Origin: Bacteroides fragilis
GTDB lineage: Bacteria; Bacillota; Clostridia; Lachnospirales; Lachnospiraceae
Length of the DNA: 38,723 nt
NCBI GenBank assembly: GCA_023664485.1
Contig: JAMPFK010000021.1
Location: forward strand, 1-38,723
Direction of reading: 5' to 3'
This document shows, piece by piece, positions 32,422 through 38,723 of the stretch. A model generated the notes under the pieces. That model saw only the letters and a list, made by a program, of their open reading frames with translations. It did not search any database and was not told the origin of the DNA. The translations under genes and the position numbers were made by a program. Position 1 is the stretch's first letter. Each line of letters opens with the position of its first letter.

Positions 32422-32693
32422 AATTCTTTCATCTTCTTTTCCAGATCGGCAATGCCCGTCTGTGCATTACGAACCGCCCGGCATTGCTCCTCATAGGCTT
32501 CCTCAGGCTCGGAACCATGCTGCTCATAATAACGTCTGCCAATCTCCATATAATTCTTCTTCACGACCTCCTCACAGGTATTGATCTGGCTTCTCAAACC
32601 GGCAATTTCAGCAAGCTCTTTCGCCTTATCCGTTACCTCTTTTCCTTTGGCGGAAATCGTCTCCCCTACCCTGCCCATAAAATTTTTATCCAT
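32409..32693 (-). CDS. Small helical protein of unknown function
   Basis: A 94-residue, charged, all-helical protein. The N-terminus (GRVGETISAKGKEVTDKAKE) is amphipathic, the middle contains EIGRRYYEQHGSEPEEAY, and the C-terminus (IADLEKKMKELKGI) is coiled-coil-like. One cysteine pair (C39, C66) shows no zinc motif. GGAGG lies 9 nt before ATG 32693. It follows the HAD hydrolase gene by 18 nt and is probably cotranscribed with it. I do not recognise the family. Confidence 0.7.
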   Translation of the reverse strand: MDKNFMGRVGETISAKGKEVTDKAKELAEIAGLRSQINTCEEVVKKNYMEIGRRYYEQHGSEPEEAYEEQCRAVRNAQTGIADLEKKMKELKGI

Positions 32694-32711
32694 GCCTTTC
32701 TACCTCCTTTT

Positions 32712-33476
32712 CTACGGCATCAGTTGTCTGCATAAATTTCTCAAATCCATTTTCATCATCCTGTAATCCGCATCCGGCTTCCTGCCGTTCTTTGGCGAAA
32801 TAGCGGAATGAATATAAAACGTATCCATTCCTGCCCGCTTCGCCCCCGCAATATCGCTGTCCGGATCGTTTCCGATCATCAACGCATTTCCCGGCTCTAT
32901 CCGATACTTCTCTGTCAATATACGAAAAAATTCCGCATCGGGCTTTTTTACCCCATAATCGGACGAAATCAGGATACCGTCAAAACAATCCTCAATCTGC
33001 AGATATCGCAGCTCCCGCTCCGTAAAAATCCGCTGCGCATTGGACAGCAGATAGACCCTCCTGCCCTTCTCATGAAGTTTCCGCAGAAGCTCTTTCGCTC
33101 CCGCATACAGCCTGAGATGACGCGTCGAAAGCGCCCGGAACATCTGCCCGGTATGAACGACCAGCTCTTCCGGAGGATCAACCCCCCGCTCCGTATACAA
33201 TTCCCGGAATACCTCTTCTATCGAAATTTCAGGATAGGATTCATGCGCATAAAGCTTCCCGTTCTCCCCGCTTTTTTTCTCCCTGGATTCCGCGCCTTTC
33301 TCTTTTGCCAGGACCAGCGCACCGTATGCCGCTTCTAATTCTTCCGGCATATATGGCGCACCATAGTAACCGTAGAATAAACTCATCCTTTTCCATAACG
33401 CATGTTCTTTTTCGTTTGTCCTGATATCTACGAGCGTTCCATATAAATCAAAAATATAATCCCGATATAATTTCAT
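32712..33476 (-). CDS. HAD-family hydrolase, haloacid dehalogenase-like type
   Basis: A 254-residue HAD hydrolase. Motif I is FDLYGTLVD with nucleophile Asp10 and Tyr at +2, the pattern of haloacid dehalogenase-like members rather than classical DxD phosphatases. Motif II is LLSNAQ, motif III GVKKPDAEFF, motif IV MIGNDPDSDIAGAKRAGM. The cap domain lies after motif I. The substrate is unknown. Its ATG overlaps the stop of the upstream tandem flavodoxin gene by 4 nt (ATGA), so translation is likely coupled. Confidence 0.9.
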   Translation of the reverse strand: MKLYRDYIFDLYGTLVDIRTNEKEHALWKRMSLFYGYYGAPYMPEELEAAYGALVLAKEKGAESREKKSGENGKLYAHESYPEISIEEVFRELYTERGVDPPEELVVHTGQMFRALSTRHLRLYAGAKELLRKLHEKGRRVYLLSNAQRIFTERELRYLQIEDCFDGILISSDYGVKKPDAEFFRILTEKYRIEPGNALMIGNDPDSDIAGAKRAGMDTFYIHSAISPKNGRKPDADYRMMKMDLRNLCRQLMP

Positions 33477-34792
33477 TCTTTTAACGGATTCCCTGTAATG
33501 ATTTTTTCATAGGGCATCAGCATACCCTTTGTTATCTCCGGCTGTACCTTTTCCCTCGTTAAAGGTGAATTTAATAACAGCCCTGTCAGCTTCATGAACA
33601 GGATCGTACCGAGATGCTTCTGAGGAAAATCATATAAATGATTCGCCCGGTAGAACCGATGATCTGCCTGCATCATCCCCTGCATCTCATAGACCAGGTC
33701 CCGGAAGATTTTTTTACCGCCGACGCCATAGAAATTCTCATTCACGGTCATTCGATGCCGCAGAGCATAGGCGAGCTTATCGGCGCAAGCGCTGGTCGTA
33801 TCCGCCCCCACGCCCTCATTGGTCGCGATACCGGCAAGAAAATTGCCTCCGACCTGGCTTCTCGCCTCCAGGATCATCTGCAGGTTTCTTTCCTGTGAAA
33901 ATTCACCGTCGATCAGATAGGCGGTCGGTTTTCCCATCGTCACCGTGCGGTGTCCATTGCAGAACTGCCGATCGTCATAGGTCTTGAATAAAGTCCCCAT
34001 CGAATGATCCTTTATGGAAAAAGCATAAACGATGCTGTCCGCACGCTGGATTTTCCGTAAAAGGCCGTCAAAGCCGTCCTGATAAACGCAGGTTCCATCC
34101 GCCGCGCAGTGAAAACAGCCGAGGCATCCGCCCTGAAAGTCAAAATTCTGCAGATTCACAACATGGCTCATGAAAGGCAGTTCTTTTCTGAAATCGACGA
34201 TCATACGGCGCAGCCTGTCGTTCTCTTTCGCACAGTCGGTAACGATCACGACCCGGTACTTCCTGTCTTTTTCGCTAAGCGGCGTCCCATCCTGCTCCTT
34301 TTCAAAAGGAGAAGTCTCTTCCTGTATTATATGTTTGATGTAATTCCAATATGTGATGACCTCAAGCTGTCCTTTCTTCGTCATAAGATCGCTCATATCC
34401 GCAGAAAAGCCGCGCAATATCCGCATCCCCATATCTCTGCAGTTATCCTCGATATAGCGGTGCGCCGTCACGTCATAAAAATGTTTGGATGTCGTTATCT
34501 GCATCATATATTTTCCGGAAACATCGATTTCCCATTCCTTCATCAGCTGAATAAAGCGATGCAGCTGGGAAGGGGCGATAAAAGTATAGACCGGATAAGC
34601 GAATAAGATCATCTGCGCATTCCGCACGCCTTCCTTTACGAGCCACATATCCTGCTCAAGCGTCCTGATCTGCGCGCCCGCATGAATGACTTCAAATTCA
34701 TCTTTAGGAAACTTTCTCTGCAAAAACCGTACCGTTTGATATGTAACGCTGTTCTTTCCTTTCGGACTTCCGTTAATCACTGATATCTTCAT
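33473..34792 (-). CDS. Tandem flavodoxin-like (NADPH-dependent FMN reductase type) protein
   Basis: A 439-residue protein with two flavodoxin-like folds. The first (about 1-150) opens MKISVINGSPKGKNS, a phosphate loop for FMN as in NADPH-dependent FMN reductases. The second (about 180-350) opens RKYRVVIVTDCAKEND, has the cysteine-containing GGCLGCFHCAADGTCVYQDG seen in iron-sulfur or FMN-binding flavodoxin-family proteins, and continues SIVYAFSIKDHSMGTLFKTYDDR. A helical C-terminal part follows. GGAGG lies 5 nt before ATG 34792; a frame extension to 34804 is unnecessary. The HAD gene overlaps its stop. Electron donor and substrate are unknown. Confidence 0.8.
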   Translation of the reverse strand: MKISVINGSPKGKNSVTYQTVRFLQRKFPKDEFEVIHAGAQIRTLEQDMWLVKEGVRNAQMILFAYPVYTFIAPSQLHRFIQLMKEWEIDVSGKYMMQITTSKHFYDVTAHRYIEDNCRDMGMRILRGFSADMSDLMTKKGQLEVITYWNYIKHIIQEETSPFEKEQDGTPLSEKDRKYRVVIVTDCAKENDRLRRMIVDFRKELPFMSHVVNLQNFDFQGGCLGCFHCAADGTCVYQDGFDGLLRKIQRADSIVYAFSIKDHSMGTLFKTYDDRQFCNGHRTVTMGKPTAYLIDGEFSQERNLQMILEARSQVGGNFLAGIATNEGVGADTTSACADKLAYALRHRMTVNENFYGVGGKKIFRDLVYEMQGMMQADHRFYRANHLYDFPQKHLGTILFMKLTGLLLNSPLTREKVQPEITKGMLMPYEKIITGNPLKE

Positions 34793-34824
34793 AGTCCCCT
34801 CCATTTATCCATTGTATTTTCCCA

Positions 34825-36408
34825 CTACTGAATAAGCACTTCATGCGTGACGAGATAATAACCATTCTGCAGCTCCTCAATCGACCAGTCCAGCCGGAAA
34901 TCCGAGGCTTCCAGCTCCTCCATTACCTTATCCATATATCCCTGCCTGTAACCGCCGTTCTGATAGGCGTCATATACATTATCGAAAAGTATTTTCCCGG
35001 TTATGATATTCTGAAAGCTGTATCTGCCCTTTCCGGCCTTTGACATCTTCTGATAACAATCGTTATAATAATCCTCCAGCGAAATCAGACTATTCTCCGC
35101 CGTCAGTCCCAGCTCCTCAAGGCTTCTTCTGGCGTCCACTCTGGGCGTGTCTTCATTGTTCTCATCAGAGGACGCTTCCAGATTCCGATAAGCAGTACCG
35201 CTGCAGGGCGGCAGATTGACCGAAAGCTCCTGCCTTAGATGCGTTCCCGCATAATCCCCGTCCGATTTATTAAAATAATCGTAGCTGCCCTCCGCCGCAT
35301 CATCCCATGTGGCGTCCACATTATAGTAGCCATCGTCCAGACAGACAATGTTCCAGGCATGGCTTTCCCCCGCATAGCCCGTACAGTAATAACAGGGAAT
35401 CCCTATTTTCTGTAAAATATACTGAAATGCTCTTGCATATCCGGCGCATACGGTCTTTCCGTTCACCAGCGCGCTGTATGCGCTCTGGTTCATCGGTGCG
35501 GAGGCCGCATAATCTATCTGCCCGATAAGCGTATCATGCACATATTTTTCTTTCTCATAATTATTTCCAAGCGCCTGCGCGCCGTCTATGATTTCCTTTG
35601 CTTTTGCCTCAAACGTATTTCTCGACTGCTCCAGATTCTTAGCCGTGGAATTGAATTGCAGATCGATTTCCGCGCATTCCCCGCTTCTCTTATACTTACA
35701 GGAATATGCCGTTTCCATGAAGAACAGCTCCGGATGATCGTTATAGACCGCCGCAAATACATTTCTAAGCCCGCCCGCCGGCACATCCTCTATCGGCGCA
35801 AACCTCTCGTTCAATGCCAGCGCATTTGCATAGATCTGGCGGTAAAGATGCTGCCCTGTATCGTCTAACATCGCATAATAAGGATAAAACCAAATATCAA
35901 AAGTAAGCCCGTCGCCGGTCTCCCCGTAACCGAGCTCCTCCTGAAGCTCTTCGGCCTCCTCATCATCGATTTCGCTGCTTTCTTCCTGGACAGGCTGATA
36001 ACCGCTTCTGCCTACCACGCTGGCCGGCGCTATGATACCATAAGTTCCCGGATCTGTCTGGAAATCCCCGCTCGACGGCGTTTCCGTATCTTCCATATCT
36101 CTATCCGATACCGCCATATTCAGCGTCGGATTCCCATAATCAGACGGGCCGCTCTCCTCCGCTCCTTCCGGCAAGACAGGATTTACTCCATTTTCCAAAA
36201 CTGCCGCATCCCCCGCGTCTTCACTGCCGCTCTGTTCCGGGCTCCTTCCGGGGATGGGGCTCATCCGATATTCCTCATTTTCATTCAGTTTAAGCGTATC
36301 CGCAATCTGCGCTGACAACTCCGGCTTGACCGCGCACAGAACAATGACCCCACAGCATAAAATAAAAAAAACAAGTATTCCATACAAAATTTTTTTCAGA
36401 ATTCCCAT
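34825..36408 (-). CDS. Membrane-anchored transglutaminase-like protease-fold protein
   Basis: A 527-residue protein with one N-terminal membrane segment (about 5-27) and a long acidic, Ser/Glu/Gly-rich outside linker (about 45-165). A transglutaminase-like domain follows with the full catalytic triad: Cys321 in GKTVCAGYARAF, His350 in GESHAWNIV and Asp365 in NVDATWDD. The fold is used for cross-linking, deamidation or peptide hydrolysis; in Clostridia such proteins are usually surface enzymes of unknown substrate. Its ATG 36408 has AAAGG at 13-nt spacing. It follows a 72-residue gene by 28 nt and is probably cotranscribed with it. Confidence 0.88.
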   Translation of the reverse strand: MGILKKILYGILVFFILCCGVIVLCAVKPELSAQIADTLKLNENEEYRMSPIPGRSPEQSGSEDAGDAAVLENGVNPVLPEGAEESGPSDYGNPTLNMAVSDRDMEDTETPSSGDFQTDPGTYGIIAPASVVGRSGYQPVQEESSEIDDEEAEELQEELGYGETGDGLTFDIWFYPYYAMLDDTGQHLYRQIYANALALNERFAPIEDVPAGGLRNVFAAVYNDHPELFFMETAYSCKYKRSGECAEIDLQFNSTAKNLEQSRNTFEAKAKEIIDGAQALGNNYEKEKYVHDTLIGQIDYAASAPMNQSAYSALVNGKTVCAGYARAFQYILQKIGIPCYYCTGYAGESHAWNIVCLDDGYYNVDATWDDAAEGSYDYFNKSDGDYAGTHLRQELSVNLPPCSGTAYRNLEASSDENNEDTPRVDARRSLEELGLTAENSLISLEDYYNDCYQKMSKAGKGRYSFQNIITGKILFDNVYDAYQNGGYRQGYMDKVMEELEASDFRLDWSIEELQNGYYLVTHEVLIQ

Positions 36409-36436
36409 TGCCGTAACCGTGCCTTTCTTCTGTTTT

Positions 36437-36655
36437 TCAGTATTCCTTTACGACATCCTTTACATCGTATAACTGCATAAAAGTCTCCAGCCCTTTTTCA
36501 TCCCTGATGAGCATGACCTCTTCAAATTTCCCGCTATGGATATCCTTAAAACCCGCCACCTGTTCGCCCGTACAAATGCTGCATTTCAGGACCGGTTTGT
36601 AATTTTCCCTGTCGAACTGCCGGACAGCCGGCTTTTTTCCCCATTTAAGCTTCAT
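36437..36655 (-). CDS. Small conserved-looking protein of unknown function
   Basis: A 72-residue protein (KLKWGKKPAVRQFDREN, then PVLKCSICTGEQVAGF and FEEVMLIRDEKGLETFMQLY). One CxxC pair (CSIC) could be redox-active or bind metal, but no known motif surrounds it. GGAG lies 6 nt before ATG 36655. Its leader contains copy 2 of the three-hairpin element. It is the first gene of a unit with the transglutaminase-like gene. I do not recognise the family. Confidence 0.7.
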   Translation of the reverse strand: MKLKWGKKPAVRQFDRENYKPVLKCSICTGEQVAGFKDIHSGKFEEVMLIRDEKGLETFMQLYDVKDVVKEY

Positions 36656-36693
36656 CTTAATCTCCATTTCTGAGCGACTTGCCGCGAAGAGGC

Positions 36694-36813
36694 GACGAGA
36701 AATTCGCTTACTGCTTACAGTATTGCGATTCTCTCGTCTGCCATCAAGGCTATTTGTTTTCGCTCAGAAACAAATAGCCGATTGAAAAATAAGCTATCAA
36801 GCTTATTTTTCAA
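36694..36813. repeat. Dispersed three-hairpin element, copy 2
   Basis: A 120-bp element with hairpin C closed by GACGAGA/TCTCGTC (36694-36738), hairpin B a perfect 12-bp stem (36748-36759 with 36768-36779), and hairpin A a perfect 13-bp stem with loop TATCAA (36782-36813). It matches 9022-9139 in order and orientation. It lies in the leader of the minus-strand gene starting at 36655; a TATAAT on that strand near 36865 could drive it. Confidence 0.8.
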
Positions 36814-36825
36814 CCTACCTCATTC

Positions 36826-37298
36826 CATGCCTTCCTGCTCCTATACTCACTCTTTTTACTATTATATATCAGATATCACAAAAAGCCCAGCAAAAAATAT
36901 GCCGGACCGTGGGAAATCAGTTTTTATGTTTTTTCATAATTGAATAAGCAGCAGATAACGAAAGATGTAAAAAAATGAGGATAAATTAATTCTCCACTAT
37001 TCATTGATCTTCTTTTTTTCACAGGCAAAATGGAGCAATATGCCGCATTAAAAAGGAATAAATTTTTTACTGTTTATTCGGTGGACAGGGAAAAACAGCA
37101 ATGCAAATCTGCAAAAATGTATTTTTTCAACAAACAGCGGTAAAAGGCATTTACATGGTTTCTGCTCTGCTTCAGATTCCGAAAACCCATTTAAAAACTC
37201 CCTTTTCAGAAAAGTGTACCCATGCTTAAAATTTGAAGTACAATGCATATATTCACATATGATCACTAAAACCGACAGGGAATCCATCGGAAATTGTC
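36826..37298. other. AT-rich stretch without a supported gene
   Basis: A 79-codon open frame on the minus strand (37048-37287) has no ribosome site or recognisable similarity and is left out. Near 36860-36870 the minus strand has TATAAT with a poor -35 box, possibly the promoter of the 36655 gene. No repeats or RNA genes were recognised in the rest. Confidence 0.5.
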
Positions 37299-37487
37299 CT
37301 AAAGAACGCTGACTAATATAACTGTAATAATTATAATAATAATATTAAATATCCATACCCGCTTATTTCCTAAATTCATTGTATATCCAAAACCACTTCG
37401 CGGCCTCTTGATAATTACTCTTCTATCTTCTCTGTTGAAATATAATCTTCCAGTTAACCAGCCATCATCTTTATTACCTGATTTCAT
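37299..37487 (-). CDS. Small membrane protein with DUF5808-like segment
   Basis: A 62-residue protein: GWLTGRLYFNREDRRVIIKR, then SGFGYTMNLGNK, resembles the DUF5808 pattern (W-x-G-x-YYNP-D-R...FG-G-T-NF). It is followed by one C-terminal membrane segment (IFNIIIIIITVILVSVL). AGGAG lies 6 nt before ATG 37487; a TTG at 37535 would add 16 residues but lacks a ribosome site. Function is unknown; homologous segments occur at the end of larger membrane proteins. Confidence 0.65.
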   Translation of the reverse strand: MKSGNKDDGWLTGRLYFNREDRRVIIKRPRSGFGYTMNLGNKRVWIFNIIIIIITVILVSVL

Positions 37488-37604
37488 AAAGTTCTCCTTT
37501 GCAGCTTCCGGTTTATATTTATCATAATAAGCCAATTTATCATAAAAAATATTAAAATAAGACGTTACTTAATTGGCAGCGTCTTATCACCCATTGTTAT
37601 TCCC

Positions 37605-37700
37605 AGTACAGCGTTTTTCAATTAACTACACTCAAAGAATGCCTTATTTATCAGCACTTCAAGCGAAAATATGGCGTAATTAATTGAAAAACGCTGTACT
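37605..37700. repeat. 21-bp perfect inverted repeat with 54-nt interior
   Basis: Arms at 37605-37625 and 37680-37700 are perfectly complementary. The structure covers the 3' end of the small gene 37622-37876, whose last codons run through the right arm and loop. It could be a miniature inverted-repeat element or an unusually long-looped terminator; there is no T run. Confidence 0.7.
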
Positions 37701-37876
37701 TGTTCATTATGGAAATATTGCAATGTCGAATATCCATATATACGGTCAAATTTCTTTTTATCATATTTTGTGGTTTTACCCATTAAGTAATTCACATAAT
37801 TGTCAATATACTGTTGAGCATCATTTTTTATGTATTTGATATTGTCTCGTGTCTCATTAAACTCGTCCTTATCCAC
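37622..37876 (-). CDS. Hypothetical small protein, possibly a gene fragment
   Basis: An 84-residue frame (DKDEFNETRDNIKYIKNDAQ, then YIDNYVNYLMGKTTKYDKKK) with a GTG start at 37876 and a weak AGGTG upstream. It is helical, rich in Asn, Asp, Lys and Tyr, with no recognised domain. The 3' end lies in a long inverted repeat, which suggests that an insertion truncated or altered it. Confidence 0.4.
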   Translation of the reverse strand: MDKDEFNETRDNIKYIKNDAQQYIDNYVNYLMGKTTKYDKKKFDRIYGYSTLQYFHNEQVQRFSINYAIFSLEVLINKAFFECS

Positions 37877-37973
37877 GATGGCACCTGTAGATCCTTATTC
37901 ACTATTCTTGATTGTTAAGTTCATACCTGATAATCAAACGGGTCTTCTTTAGAACACATAGCATCTCCTTAGT

Positions 37974-38000
37974 AAAAATGGGAGGGCTTTCGCCTTCCCA
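37974..38000 (-). terminator. Terminator downstream of tRNA-Gly
   Basis: On the minus strand TGGGAAGGC/GCCCTCCCA (37979-38000, loop GAAA, one G-U pair) is followed by TTTTT. It lies about 280 nt downstream of the tRNA; the interval 38001-38278 has no supported gene, only a small GTCCTGT/ACAGGAC hairpin near 38034-38058. Confidence 0.7.
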
Positions 38001-38278
38001 CAATTTTCATCGCTCTGTCACTTTTATTTTACCGTCCTGTCAGAACAGTCACAGGACTCATATTGTGGTGAAGGAACCCCTCAGATTTCTTATTTATAAT
38101 ATACCCGAACCCAATCGAACATTCCGCAAAATTCCCTCATATACAGGCTTTTTATCATTATACGATTTTCACGATATACAGAATTACTCCTATGCACGAC
38201 TTCAAATCGAACATATGTCTGATTACTTTTTTGATTACTCACCTATGAAAAAGCCTGTAAAACCAGGAAATAAAAAAG

Positions 38279-38351
38279 AGCGCGAGACGGGACTCGAACC
38301 CGCGACCCCGACCTTGGCAAGGTCGTGCTCCACCAACTGAGCCACTCGCGC
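38279..38351 (-). tRNA. tRNA-Gly (anticodon GCC)
   Basis: The 73-nt minus-strand sequence has a 7-bp acceptor stem (GCGCGAG/CTCGCGC), D arm GCTCAGTTGGTGGAGC, anticodon arm CGACC-TTGCCAA-GGTCG with anticodon GCC, and T arm GCGGGTTCGAGTCCCGT. The discriminator base is T and the CCA end is not encoded. It has its own promoter. Confidence 0.97.
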
Positions 38352-38400
38352 ACACCACTTATCTAATCAAGACTATGAATATCTCTTTCAGACAAGTAAT

Positions 38401-38429
38401 ATCATACCACACTTCAAATCTTTTGTCAA
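38401..38429 (-). promoter_or_regulatory. Promoter of tRNA-Gly
   Basis: On the minus strand a perfect TTGACA (38424-38429), 17-nt spacer and TATGAT (38401-38406), about 50 nt upstream of the tRNA. Confidence 0.85.
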
Positions 38430-38677
38430 CGATTAAATTGAAATTTACTTAATTCTGAAAATTTCAACCTTTTTTTGAACATTTTTTCAGTTTCGGCATT
38501 TTTACTAATTTCGGTATGGGTATTTTGTAGAATTTAACTATACAGACTGAAAAAATAGCAGATATGCCGCCCTTACCGTGCCAGAATATACCAGCCTTGT
38601 AAATCCATGCGGGCAGATGCAGGCGTAGCTTTAAGGCTGCCACTGCTGCCAGCCTCTCAAAGCCTGCTGTATGGATA
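38430..38677. other. Intergenic stretch, AT-rich then GC-rich
   Basis: Up to about 38560 the sequence is AT-rich; from there it is markedly richer in GC and in CTGCC/GGCAG motifs, which may mark a change of DNA origin. I see no gene, RNA or clear repeat in it. Confidence 0.4.
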
Positions 38678-38723
38678 TTAAGCCAGCTTTTCTACCTCTG
38701 CCTCGAAAAGCTCCCCAGCCGAT
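38678..38723 (-). CDS. Last codons of a gene entering from the right edge
   Basis: Reading inward from the right edge on the minus strand gives SAGELFEAEVEKLA then TAA (38678-38680). The helical, acidic end looks like a natural C-terminus, but 14 codons are too few for identification. Confidence 0.3.
   Translation of the reverse strand, partial: SAGELFEAEVEKLA

Noticed and set aside
37048..37287. Minus-strand 79-codon frame in the AT-rich gap
   Set aside because: No ribosome site, no recognisable domain, and an irregular composition; kept only as a remark in the gap entry.
1..38723. CRISPR arrays, rRNA genes, complete insertion sequences, integrase or transposase genes
   Set aside because: None was recognised; no regularly spaced direct repeats and no transposase or recombinase motifs were seen in any frame with support.

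Overview
The window looks like a chromosomal segment of a Clostridia species, most likely Lachnospiraceae. The evidence is a class III fructose-bisphosphatase, an L-box (lysine riboswitch) dapA-dapB operon, a YerC/YecD-type TrpR relative, a DUF1836 protein, a His6-type HisA, sigma-A promoters close to TTGACA-17-TATAAT and purine-rich Shine-Dalgarno (SD) sites. No rRNA or marker gene fixes the species.

Region 1 (about 1-7100) is AT-rich accessory DNA. It holds the 5' part of a type I restriction gene (hsdR) with a small winged-helix regulator, a decayed PemK/MazF-type toxin, a RelE/ParE antitoxin with a frameshifted toxin, a type I toxin-antitoxin locus with an antisense promoter, a ParA-like ATPase with a small partner, a decayed RloC/AAA-type ATPase, a stray C-terminal piece of an RlmD-like methyltransferase, and an AlbA_2/Schlafen-type ATP-binding regulator. 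It ends at the 3' end of the resident rlmD gene. That gene itself carries a one-base frameshift in its C-terminal extension, so the 3' end of rlmD looks like an island junction.

Region 2 (about 7100-36700) is a higher-GC core segment: rlmD, a small membrane protein, pcrA, a YdjI-like SPFH/zinc-ribbon protein, a chemotaxis receptor, a DMT transporter, an orphan NMT1/SsuA-type lipoprotein, DUF1836, yerC-like, csp, hisA (His6 type), a low-complexity lipoprotein, fbp, dapB-dapA with the lysine riboswitch, a CobO/BtuR-like gene, an SSB-like gene, typA, mgtE, a YigZ/IMPACT protein, a class A penicillin-binding protein, a HAD hydrolase, a tandem flavodoxin protein and a membrane-anchored transglutaminase. 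Most genes are single units or two-gene operons separated by clear hairpin terminators.

Region 3 (about 36800-38723) is again AT-rich: two small hypothetical genes, a long inverted repeat, tRNA-Gly(GCC) with a near-perfect promoter, and the last codons of a gene entering from the right edge.

The most unusual non-coding features are four. (i) A roughly 120-bp element occurs twice (9022-9139, 36694-36813); it folds into three consecutive hairpins, and sequence differences between the copies preserve pairing in two of them. In both copies its minus-strand 3' end lies just upstream of an SD and ATG. (ii) A second small hairpin repeat sits at the 3' ends of typA and the penicillin-binding protein gene, also with compensating changes. 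(iii) The AlbA_2 gene has the same 19-bp sequence in its promoter and in its own coding sequence. (iv) Four genes share an unusual long-spaced initiation region, AAAGGYAYGGTYAY followed a few bases later by ATG.
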